Below, one piece after another: positions 26,249-34,815 of a stretch of DNA of 64,000 bases. The stretch covers positions 1 through 64,000 of the forward strand of contig NZ_NHMP01000007.1 in assembly GCF_002221595.1 (NCBI RefSeq). Direction: 5' to 3'. Origin of the DNA: Turicimonas muris. GTDB lineage: Bacteria > Pseudomonadota > Gammaproteobacteria > Burkholderiales > Burkholderiaceae_F. The notes beneath the pieces were generated by a model. It had not been told where the DNA came from and ran no database searches. It saw only the letters and a program-made list of their open reading frames with translations. The position numbers and the translations under genes are program-made. Every line of letters begins with the position of its first letter. Within the stretch, counting starts at the first letter, position 1.

Positions 26249-26710
26249 CACACCGATAAATTCAACCAAATATGGGTTAATCCTACTTCAAAAATAGCCT
26301 AAAAACCAAATAGGAGCTCAGGCACTCAAGCAGGATTAGGCATTATTGGATCAAGTGGGGGAAATAAAGAAGAATTCTGCCCATTAATGAGCCCAAAGAA
26401 ACCTTATTTATTCGCAAAACTTAGAAGAACGGAACTTTCTTTTTCCGAAAAATCCCTCAGACCAACTCCCACCTAAGTAATTTCCATCTATTACTGCTTT
26501 TCAGTGAGCTCAGTTTTGAAGAACAGCAGAAATTATTGTTAACATATTGACAATGGAACAGGAACCCACAAAGCTTCCTTTTCCTAACTGCACATCCATT
26601 GTCCAAGATGGAAGCCATAAGCCGTGAAGTTATAAAAACTAAGAAAGACTAGCGGCTTTGTATTGCCTCTAATTTTTAAAAACTCAATCCACACAAATAG
26701 GAGATTCAAC
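26249..26710. other. Intergenic region upstream of the TRAP operon
   Basis: About 460 bases between divergent units, with no supported gene. It must hold both promoters. A 20-base imperfect palindrome at 26535-26554 is the only clear candidate site. Confidence 0.5.
26535..26554. promoter_or_regulatory. Possible operator upstream of the TRAP operon
   Basis: ATTGTTAACATATTGACAAT has outer arms ATTGT/ACAAT in a spacing like a dimeric regulator site. The regulator is unknown and the inner bases pair imperfectly. Confidence 0.3.
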
Positions 26711-27784
26711 ATGAAGCACTTGATCGGCAAAGCGCTTTTTACCCTCGCCTGTGCAGGGTTAATGACAGCCGTATCCGCTGCATATAAAGCAGAATACAAA
26801 TTAAGCGTTGTTCCAGGAGCCACCTCCGGCTGGGGTCAAACAGCAACTTTCTTTGCTGACTGCGTAAGAAACAAAACCGACGGAAGAGTCAACATTAAGC
26901 CTTATTTCGGCGCTCAGCTGATGGCAGGCAAACAAACATCCGAGCTTCTTTTGGTTCGCCGCGGTGCCATCGACTTTGCTCTTGCCTCCACAATTAACTG
27001 GTCCCCGCAGATCAAAGAACTTAACTTGACTGCTCTTCCTTTCTTTGTAGCCAACAATCCTAACCGTTACAAAGCTATGGATGCCATCGAAGCCGGAAAG
27101 TCCGGCAAGATGCTTCAAGACGCTATTGAAAAAACAGGCGTTAAATTCATCGGTTGGTCCGAAAACGGTTTCCGCGAACTGACAACCAGCAAGGGTCCAA
27201 TCAACAAGCCTGAAGATATGAAGGGCATGAAGCTTCGCGTTTGCGGCACCCCAATCTTCATTGATATTTTCACAGCTTTAGGTGCCAATCCACAGGCTAT
27301 TAACTGGTCTGAAGCCGTTACCGGTTTCCAACAAGGCATTGTTGACGGTCAAGAAAACCCGACCAACGGCATCAACATCCCAATGAAGATGTGGACATGG
27401 CACAAACACATGACCGATTGGCATTACATGATCGACCCACTCTTCTTGACGGCAAACAAGAAAGTTTGGAACGGTTTCTCCAAAGAAGACCAAAAAATCA
27501 TTCTTGAATGCGCAGCTGAAGCAGAACTTTACGGCAAAGCCCTCTCCCGCTTAGGCTTTGACAATGGCGAAGCCTTAGCTTACTTGCAGAAGATCGGTAA
27601 AGTTCCTGCCGTCAGCGATCCTAATGCTGAATTGAAGAAGAACGGTATGGAAGTAACAAGCTTCACACCCGAACAAATTCAAGCCTTCTACAAAGCAACT
27701 CAGCAAGTTCGCGACAACTGGACAAAGAAGATTGGTCCTGAACTCGTTAAAGCCGCTGAAGCAGACATGAAAGCCGCTCAGTAA
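26711..27784 (+). CDS. dctP: TRAP transporter solute-binding protein (DctP family)
   Basis: 357 residues from ATG 26711, with AGGAG seven bases upstream. A Sec signal peptide (MKHLIGKALFTLACAGLMTAVSA) is cleaved near residue 23-24. The mature protein has the DctP fold with the family motif GFRELTTSKGPINKPEDMKGMKLRV, containing the Arg that binds a substrate carboxylate, and later FQQGIVDGQENPTN. It captures an organic acid in the periplasm for the DctQM permease. Substrate not deducible. The start at 26663 in the same frame would mask the signal peptide. Confidence 0.92.
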   Translation: MKHLIGKALFTLACAGLMTAVSAAYKAEYKLSVVPGATSGWGQTATFFADCVRNKTDGRVNIKPYFGAQLMAGKQTSELLLVRRGAIDFALASTINWSPQIKELNLTALPFFVANNPNRYKAMDAIEAGKSGKMLQDAIEKTGVKFIGWSENGFRELTTSKGPINKPEDMKGMKLRVCGTPIFIDIFTALGANPQAINWSEAVTGFQQGIVDGQENPTNGINIPMKMWTWHKHMTDWHYMIDPLFLTANKKVWNGFSKEDQKIILECAAEAELYGKALSRLGFDNGEALAYLQKIGKVPAVSDPNAELKKNGMEVTSFTPEQIQAFYKATQQVRDNWTKKIGPELVKAAEADMKAAQ

Positions 27785-27803
27785 TTGAACCATTGAGTAG
27801 TTA

Positions 27804-27829
27804 ACGGGCGGCAAAAGCCGCCCGTTTCA
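27804..27829 (+). terminator. Hairpin between dctP and dctQ (partial terminator or mRNA stabiliser)
   Basis: ACGGGCGGC, AAAA, GCCGCCCGT: a perfect nine-base stem followed by only TTTC. A strong hairpin with a poor T-run after a binding-protein gene usually lets some transcripts through and raises binding protein over permease. Confidence 0.7.
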
Positions 27830-27845
27830 AAATAGAAGTAAAAAG

Positions 27846-28316
27846 ATGCTGAATTTTTTAAATTCCCGGTTTGAAGAAATACTGGGAGCCTTTCTCTTAG
27901 GGTTAATGGCTTGCATATCCTTTATCAATGTCATTGTTAGGTACTGCACAAACTTCTCTTTCTCCGCCTCCGAAGAGTTGACGGTCAACTTCTTTGTATG
28001 GATTGTTCTTCTCGGAACCGCCAGAGCATTCAGAGAGGGAAGCAACTTCTGCATGAACCTTCTTTATAACGCCTGTCCGCTTGCTTTAAGAAAAGGGATG
28101 TACATCTTCGGTGTTGTCTGCAGCATTGCTTTTTTTGCTGCTCTTGTTTATCTCGGCTCCATTGAAGTCTGGGATGAGTTTTCTCTGAATGTTTCCAGTG
28201 AGTCTTTGGACATTCCGGTCTGGCTTTACACCATGGCCACTCCTTTATTTTCCCTTTTAATCATTGTTCGCATTATCCAGAAAGTCATCAGTGACTTTAA
28301 GTCTGGATTGGTGTAG
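27846..28316 (+). CDS. dctQ: TRAP transporter small permease subunit (DctQ family)
   Basis: 156 residues with four predicted membrane helices, typical of DctQ (first helix LGAFLLGLMACISFINVIVRYC, with the ASEELTVNFFVWIVLLGTARAFREG segment conserved in the family). It pairs with DctM as the membrane complex. Ten bases separate it from dctM. Confidence 0.88.
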   Translation: MLNFLNSRFEEILGAFLLGLMACISFINVIVRYCTNFSFSASEELTVNFFVWIVLLGTARAFREGSNFCMNLLYNACPLALRKGMYIFGVVCSIAFFAALVYLGSIEVWDEFSLNVSSESLDIPVWLYTMATPLFSLLIIVRIIQKVISDFKSGLV

Positions 28317-28325
28317 GAGGCAGAA

Positions 28326-29618
28326 ATGACAGAACTCTTTCAAGATCCGGCACTGGTTCTACTTCTGCTCTTTGTTATCCCGCTTGCTCTGCGTGTCCCC
28401 ATTGCGATTTGTCTAGGACTTAGTGCTTCGATTGTTGCCTGGATGTACGACATGGGCATCGATATGCTGCCCTACAACTTTTTTGCCGGTGTAGCAAAAG
28501 TTCCTCTTCTAGCAATTCCTTTCTTTATTCTTGCCGGCTTCATCATGGAGAGAGCCGGTATTGCAGCCCGCATCGTCACCTTAGTCGAGACCATTGTAGG
28601 AGACATGACAGGCGGATTGGCCATTGCAACCGTTGCCGTAGCAACCTTCTGGGGTGCAGTCAGCGGATCGGGCCCCGCAACGGTAGCTGCGTTGGGATTA
28701 ATTTTGATTCCGGCGATGGTTAAAAGCGGCTATGACAAACCTTTTGCGGCAGCCAATGTCTCCGTGACCTCAGGCCTAGCGATTGTTATTCCTCCGAGTA
28801 TCGCATTTATCGTTTACGGCGGTATCGCCGATGCCTCCGTTCCGGCTCTATTTGCCGCGGGCATCATTCCCGGTCTGCTTGTTGCCGGATGCCTGATGAT
28901 TTGCGTTTACCTCATTTCTAAGAAACACGGCTACAGAGGTCTTCCTCGTTCAGTCCCTGTTTGGAAAGCTTTCAAAGATGCTTTCTGGGGTATCATGACT
29001 CCAGTTGTGATTTTGGGCGGCATTTACGGCGGTATCTTTACTCCAACCGAAGCGGCCGCTGTGGCTATTTTCTATGGTCTTTTTGTTGGTGTCTTTATTT
29101 ATAGAACATTCAATTCTTTTGAAATTTTATTAGAAGTTCTGGTTGAGTCTGTCAAAGCGACTGCCGTTATTATGTTTGTTGTGACCTGCGCCGGGCTTTT
29201 TGCATGGGTTGCAAGTACCGTAGGCTTAGTCGAAAAAGGCGCTGAATTCTTATTAGCATTGTCTGATAATCCTTGGGTTCTCCTTGCGCTTATCAATATC
29301 ATCCTGTTACTTGCAGGAATGCTTTTAGATGCGATTTCTATTTACTACGTCTTACTGCCCTTCCTTCTTCCATTGATCAGGCACTTCGGCTGGGACGTTG
29401 TATGGTTTGGCGTAATGATGACGGTTAACTTGGCCATCGGTCAGATTACTCCTCCCGTGGCGGTTAACTTATACGTGGGAGCTCAGATTAGCGGACTAAC
29501 GATGGAAGAAATTACACCTGCGGTTATTCCTCTGCTGATAGCTGCGGTTTTGGCGTTGGTACTAATCATTTACGTACCCTGGTTCAGTACTTTCTTGCCA
29601 GCGCTTTGGGGCCTATAA
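28326..29618 (+). CDS. dctM: TRAP transporter large permease subunit (DctM family)
   Basis: 430 residues, about 12 membrane helices, with DctM hallmarks: VPLLAIPFFILAGFIMERAG, WGAVSGSGPATVAALG, SGLAIVIPPSIAFIVYGG and GGIYGGIFTPTEAAAVA. It catalyses sodium-driven uptake of the acid delivered by DctP. GGAGG precedes the ATG. It is the last gene of dctPQM; the CRISPR array begins within 80 bp of its stop. Confidence 0.94.
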   Translation: MTELFQDPALVLLLLFVIPLALRVPIAICLGLSASIVAWMYDMGIDMLPYNFFAGVAKVPLLAIPFFILAGFIMERAGIAARIVTLVETIVGDMTGGLAIATVAVATFWGAVSGSGPATVAALGLILIPAMVKSGYDKPFAAANVSVTSGLAIVIPPSIAFIVYGGIADASVPALFAAGIIPGLLVAGCLMICVYLISKKHGYRGLPRSVPVWKAFKDAFWGIMTPVVILGGIYGGIFTPTEAAAVAIFYGLFVGVFIYRTFNSFEILLEVLVESVKATAVIMFVVTCAGLFAWVASTVGLVEKGAEFLLALSDNPWVLLALINIILLLAGMLLDAISIYYVLLPFLLPLIRHFGWDVVWFGVMMTVNLAIGQITPPVAVNLYVGAQISGLTMEEITPAVIPLLIAAVLALVLIIYVPWFSTFLPALWGL

Positions 29619-29632
29619 ACCTTCGTCATAAA

Positions 29633-29660
29633 GTTTTCAGTTCAAGTATGTTGTACTTTT
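29633..29660 (+). CRISPR. Decayed first repeat of CRISPR array 1
   Basis: GTTTTCAGTTCAAGTATG then TTGTACTTTT follows the repeat sequence with several substitutions and a short deletion. It is spaced 63 bp from the first intact repeat and followed by a spacer-sized 35 bp. The TACAAT of intact repeats is lost. Confidence 0.65.
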
Positions 29661-29695
29661 GCTACTTGCGTCTCGAGTTTCTCCAAAGGAGAAAG

Positions 29696-32600
29696 GTTTC
29701 AGTTGAAGGATGTAAGTTTGTACAATTGAAACTTTTTCCACTCAGAAGCTGCTGAATAAGACTTCAGTTTCAGTTGAAGGATGTAAGTTTGTACAATTGA
29801 AACTTAAAGCCGGTAAAAGAGTCGATTGAGATGGTTACGTTTCAGTTGAAGGATGTAAGTTTGTACAATTGAAACTTCTTACCGGGATCCTAAGCAAAAG
29901 TCAGCGGATTCGGCGTTTCAGTTGAAGGATGTAAGTTTGTACAATTGAAACTTCTTACCGGGATCCTAAGCAAAAGTCAGCGGATTCGGCGTTTCAGTTG
30001 AAGGATGTAAGTTTGTACAATTGAAACTTCTACTAATTTTCTTGTTGCACGAGGCCACTTTCGTTTCAGTTGAAGGATGTAAGTTTGTACAATTGAAACT
30101 TAAGGATTGCTTGTTCACCTAAGTGAGCAAGGGAGTTTCAGTTGAAGGATGTAAGTTTGTACAATTGAAACTCCTCTTTAAATTCACAGAAGGAATCATC
30201 GAAAAGGTTTCAGTTGAAGGATGTAAGTTTGTACAATTGAAACCTTGACGAAGGTCATTAATCGTAATTGCATTGACACGTTTCAGTTGAAGGATGTAAG
30301 TTTGTACAATTGAAACTATGAATTTTTCTTCCGGTTCTGTTTACGACTATTTGTTTCAGTTGAAGGATGTAAGTTTGTACAATTGAAACTAGAAATGATC
30401 TACAAGACCGGGAACACCATAGACGTTTCAGTTGAAGGATGTAAGTTTGTACAATTGAAACTAACAGCCGTTTGGTCCAACCGATTAAAAACTGAATATT
30501 GTTTCAGTTGAAGGATGTAAGTTTGTACAATTGAAACCAAGAGGCGTCCCAACCACAAATCCACCAGAGTAGCGTTTCAGTTGAAGGATGTAAGTTTGTA
30601 CAATTGAAACGATGAGAATCTTCAAAATTCTGTAAATGTTCCGACGTTTCAGTTGAAGGATGTAAGTTTGTACAATTGAAACCGTAAAATTCGTTACTTT
30701 GCTTGCGGTGAGTAGTTTCAGTTGAAGGATGTAAGTTTGTACAATTGAAACTGAATGAATCACCGGGAAGGACTTCGTCAACGTAAAAGTTTCAGTTGAA
30801 GGATGTAAGTTTGTACAATTGAAACCGCGTGGTATTCCTACTCTAAGAAGACTAGTAAGTTTCAGTTGAAGGATGTAAGTTTGTACAATTGAAACCGCGA
30901 TGATTCGCTGTATTCATGAGTCAAAAATGGTTTCAGTTGAAGGATGTAAGTTTGTACAATTGAAACTGATTACATTAGTCGGATTCCTCGTGCACAATAT
31001 GGGTTTCAGTTGAAGGATGTAAGTTTGTACAATTGAAACTCATACCAGGCTGATTAAGCACAGTAGATCCAATACGTTTCAGTTGAAGGATGTAAGTTTG
31101 TACAATTGAAACTACTTCTTTTGCCAACGGCACTGTTTTTGACTACTTGTTTCAGTTGAAGGATGTAAGTTTGTACAATTGAAACTCCTGACCCTGTTTC
31201 GAATTTCAATCTTTTGAAGCGGTTTCAGTTGAAGGATGTAAGTTTGTACAATTGAAACTTTAACAAGTCCTTTGTGGAACATGGTTATATTATGTTTCAG
31301 TTGAAGGATGTAAGTTTGTACAATTGAAACTGCAAGTGTGCTCGTCCTATGCCGGTTTACGGTGTACGTTTCAGTTGAAGGATGTAAGTTTGTACAATTG
31401 AAACGCACTGACCGCACGGAATTTGAAAATGCGTATAGTTTCAGTTGAAGGATGTAAGTTTGTACAATTGAAACGAGGTACTCGCTACACAGAAATTCTC
31501 CGGTCTCATTTGTTTCAGTTGAAGGATGTAAGTTTGTACAATTGAAACGCCTGACGCTCGTTTGCAACGGCCGGAGTACTTGGGGTTTCAGTTGAAGGAT
31601 GTAAGTTTGTACAATTGAAACTTGCTAATTTAGGCTCTTCGCTTCTGTCTGACGCTACGTTTCAGTTGAAGGATGTAAGTTTGTACAATTGAAACGGCGC
31701 CACCAACACCGCCGGATAAAAAACTACCAAGTTTCAGTTGAAGGATGTAAGTTTGTACAATTGAAACATACACTGACCGCAAGGAATTTGAAAGTGCGTG
31801 TAGTTTCAGTTGAAGGATGTAAGTTTGTACAATTGAAACAAAGAAGAAAGTTTCTAAGTAGACGTTATCCATGAAGTTTCAGTTGAAGGATGTAAGTTTG
31901 TACAATTGAAACTTTCCAATCATCCTTCCGATTTTAGTCTTGTCTGGATGTTTCAGTTGAAGGATGTAAGTTTGTACAATTGAAACGACGTAAAATTCGT
32001 TATTTCGCTTGTGGCGAGTAGTTTCAGTTGAAGGATGTAAGTTTGTACAATTGAAACCTCGACCCCCCAACCTACTGATGTCGGTAATAAGGTTTCAGTT
32101 GAAGGATGTAAGTTTGTACAATTGAAACTTCCAGATTCAGAAGTTACTAGAGCGTGATGCCCGGTTTCAGTTGAAGGATGTAAGTTTGTACAATTGAAAC
32201 TTCGATGATGCTACTCGTTCTTTTCAAGGCATCTATTTGTTTCAGTTGAAGGATGTAAGTTTGTACAATTGAAACGACGTAAAATTCGTTATTATGCTTG
32301 TGGCGAGTAGTTTCAGTTGAAGGATGTAAGTTTGTACAATTGAAACGCTATTTTTGATTCTGTAGCTAATGAGTACAATCCTCGTTTCAGTTGAAGGATG
32401 TAAGTTTGTACAATTGAAACGCAATCAACCTACGTTATTTAGGTATTTTAATTCGTTTCAGTTGAAGGATGTAAGTTTGTACAATTGAAACGATAAGATT
32501 TTCGTTAAATACGGAAACCGCCTCTCAGTTTCAGTTGAAGGATGTAAGTTTGTACAATTGAAACTAAGAATAGCTTGTTCGCCTAAGTGCGCCAGAGAGT

Positions 32601-33356
32601 TTCAGTTGAAGGATGTAAGTTTGTACAATTGAAACTTGACTGCAAGTGTGCTCGAGCTATGCCTGTTTAGTTTCAGTTGAAGGATGTAAGTTTGTACAAT
32701 TGAAACCGACACCGGATACATTAGCAAATCCGGCCCTTACACGTTTCAGTTGAAGGATGTAAGTTTGTACAATTGAAACGCGGTTGAATGTCTCTTCGCC
32801 GTTAATCTTTGTTAAGTTTCAGTTGAAGGATGTAAGTTTGTACAATTGAAACTGAAATTTGAAACAGGGTCAGGACCGTCACCCATGTTTCAGTTGAAGG
32901 ATGTAAGTTTGTACAATTGAAACTTGGCAGCTTATGGTCTTGCTTCTGATGTCCGTCGGTTTCAGTTGAAGGATGTAAGTTTGTACAATTGAAACCCAAG
33001 AAAGACAAGACTAAAATCCATAGGATGATGTTTCAGTTGAAGGATGTAAGTTTGTACAATTGAAACACAACAAACGTCTAATACGAACGATGTTTCCCCG
33101 CAGTTTCAGTTGAAGGATGTAAGTTTGTACAATTGAAACGACGCAACTTACTCAACAGTTGCTCAATCGTGCTCGTTTCAGTTGAAGGATGTAAGTTTGT
33201 ACAATTGAAACTCAATCGTGCGATGTTAGAGACGCAACTTACTCAACGTTTCAGTTGAAGGATGTAAGTTTGTACAATTGAAACTTCAACAAATCTTTTG
33301 TTGAGCATGGCTATATCATGTTTCAGTTGAAGGATGTAAGTTTGTACAATTGAAAC
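29696..33356 (+). CRISPR. CRISPR array 1: 51 repeats, 50 spacers
   Basis: By my reading 51 intact 37-bp repeats (start GTTTCAGTTGAAGGATG, end TTTGTACAATTGAAAC) alternate with 50 spacers of 32-39 bp, mostly 34-36. The crRNA strand is plus, inferred from the tracrRNA anti-repeat and from NGG motifs 3' of protospacers. Spacers 3 and 4 are identical. At least 19 spacers encode peptides of gokushovirus capsid or replication proteins. Several are homologous sets: 14/32/36, 24/29, 22/50, 9/20, 6/40, 21/44, 23/41, 31/46, 48/49. All repeats appear identical except the decayed one upstream. Confidence 0.98.
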
Positions 33357-33460
33357 CCTCAGCTAATGCTATGAAATTTATAAATTTTATTTTGTGTTAG
33401 CTGAGGATTTCTTCGAAACAGTTCAAACTGCACGAAAAGTGCCATAATTTTCGAAAAATC
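33357..33460 (+). promoter_or_regulatory. Conserved leader-like flank of array 1
   Basis: The first ~104 bases after the last repeat match, with few differences, the flank of array 2 (reverse complement of 50587-50689). They include a 10-bp inverted repeat CCTCAGCTAA (33357-33366) / TTAGCTGAGG (33397-33406) and a small hairpin GCAC...GTGC. Conservation between distant arrays suggests the leader where Cas1-Cas2 insert new spacers. Confidence 0.75.
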
Positions 33461-33690
33461 TTATATTCACCCTCCCTATATCATCTTCAAAATATAACCC
33501 CCTATCAATCAGGAGCTCCCGCCGAGTTAGTTTTGGTTTTTAATTGAAAAGTACTCAAACTTGTCGATTTCAGCAAAATTGAATCTTTTTCTGCCCGAAG
33601 AATGAGATAGACCAGAAGTTAAGTTTCCGTTAGACATCTTTCCGAACAATAAGAAAGAATCGCTGGAACGTGACTGCAAAAGAAGTTTTC

Positions 33691-33728
33691 AGCTCCCAGT
33701 TTTTCGAATCGTCTTTCCTGGGAGAGCT
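33691..33728 (-). terminator. Possible terminator after the thioesterase gene
   Basis: Arms GCTCCCAG and CTGGGAG with an 18-nt loop lie just downstream of the stop; the following tract GAAAACTTCTTTT is only moderately T-rich. Confidence 0.4.
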
Positions 33729-33742
33729 CGGAAAGGTTCTTT

Positions 33743-34171
33743 CTATTTCCAGCTCTTCGACTTATCTTCAACAATGAAATTGGTGACTCTGACAGTACTG
33801 ATCAACTTTTCATCTTTATTAAAGATGTCTACATTCCAGATGTGTGTTCGGCGTCCATGATGCAAACACTTTGCAACAGCATAGACCCATACGCCATCTC
33901 CGGTCTTAACGGAAGAAATATGGTTCCCCGAGACGGATGAGCCAACTGCAATCTCATTTTCGCCGCAATACAGAAAAGAACCATACCCGGCAATAATTTC
34001 GGCAAAAGCTAAAGATGCGCCCCCGCACAAAACACCGAAAGGTTGAGAAGTCTTTTCATTGACCGGCATCTTGGCCTTTACAAGCCCTTCTTCCTCACTG
34101 ATGAGCTCAATGCCCAAATAGCCAATCATAGAATGTTCGAGAGAATATTTATCCGAGTACTTAGCCTGCAT
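33743..34171 (-). CDS. Hotdog-fold acyl-CoA thioesterase (PaaI/MenI type)
   Basis: 142 residues of the PaaI-like hotdog family. The segment PFGVLCGGASLAFAEIIAGYGS carries the active-site helix, where the family has a catalytic Glu (here in FAEI), and VGSSVSGNHISSVKTGDGVWVYAVAKCLHHGRRTHIWNVDI forms the central strands. These enzymes hydrolyse acyl-CoA thioesters, for example 1,4-dihydroxy-2-naphthoyl-CoA in menaquinone synthesis or phenylacetyl-CoA. The substrate cannot be assigned. Monocistronic between the array 1 flank and a divergent small exported protein. Confidence 0.85.
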   Translation of the reverse strand: MQAKYSDKYSLEHSMIGYLGIELISEEEGLVKAKMPVNEKTSQPFGVLCGGASLAFAEIIAGYGSFLYCGENEIAVGSSVSGNHISSVKTGDGVWVYAVAKCLHHGRRTHIWNVDIFNKDEKLISTVRVTNFIVEDKSKSWK

Positions 34172-34298
34172 TCTTAGCTCTTTATAGATTTGATAAATGA
34201 AGACATTAATTTACACTTACATTCTTTACAAATTTTATTTTTAAAATAGGATAAAACCCCTATATCATTAGTTTGTTTCTATTTATAGGAGAGACAAC

Positions 34299-34619
34299 AT
34301 GAAAAAGATTTTAGTGATCTCGTCTTTAATCTTAGGACTTTCCGCTCTCGGTGCACAAGCAGCTGATAAGCTCGAAGTTCCAACCTCGAGCGATTCTGTA
34401 CCTGCTGCTGAAACAGTGCTTCCTCAGGACCGGCCCAATGGTTTCGTCTCTGATTACCAAAGCGCAAAAGAACATGCCGCTTCTTTGAAAGACAATGCAA
34501 AATCGCTAGATCTTCAATCTCTTCAACAAAACAAAGAGAATCTCAAAAACGATGCCTCCAATTTGAAGTCTGATTTAAAAGAATTCAAATTCTCCAGCGA
34601 TAAATCAACAGTTAAATAA
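34299..34619 (+). CDS. Small periplasmic protein of unknown function
   Basis: 106 residues: a clear Sec signal peptide (MKKILVISSLILGLSALGAQA, cleaved before ADK) and a hydrophilic mature part rich in Lys, Ser, Asp and Asn. Its last 50 residues form short repeated motifs (SLKDNAKSLDLQSLQ, ENLKNDASNLKSDLKEFKF) likely to be helical. TAGGAGAG lies before ATG. A strong terminator follows, so it is expressed alone. No family recognised. Confidence 0.7.
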   Translation: MKKILVISSLILGLSALGAQAADKLEVPTSSDSVPAAETVLPQDRPNGFVSDYQSAKEHAASLKDNAKSLDLQSLQQNKENLKNDASNLKSDLKEFKFSSDKSTVK

Positions 34620-34636
34620 TCCTCCTACCTTTTTTG

Positions 34637-34670
34637 TCCGGTGCAGCGAAAGCCGTCACCGGATTTTTTT
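34637..34670 (+). terminator. Terminator of the small periplasmic protein gene
   Basis: TCCGGTG and CACCGGA arms with a 13-nt loop, then seven T. Confidence 0.88.
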
Positions 34671-34815
34671 AAGACTTGTTCAATCTTGCTACTAATTCTC
34701 ATTCAAAATTTTTCTTTTCATGGAATGCAAAAAGTAGTAACCTTAAACAGTTAAATTTTGTAACATAACCACGTCCTTGAGCCTCTAAAAGGTACAAGAA
34801 AGTAAGAAGGCTAAG

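Noticed and set aside
29633-29660. Second tracrRNA or scaRNA at the start of array 1
   Set aside because: The sequence has repeat orientation, not anti-repeat, and no hairpins or terminator follow; a decayed repeat explains it.
30485-33008. Minus-strand open frames with the recurring peptide SIVQTYILQLK and FNCTNLHPSTET (also 51328-53253)
   Set aside because: They are translations of the CRISPR repeats read through spacers. The apparent repeat proteins have no ribosome binding sites and end by chance.
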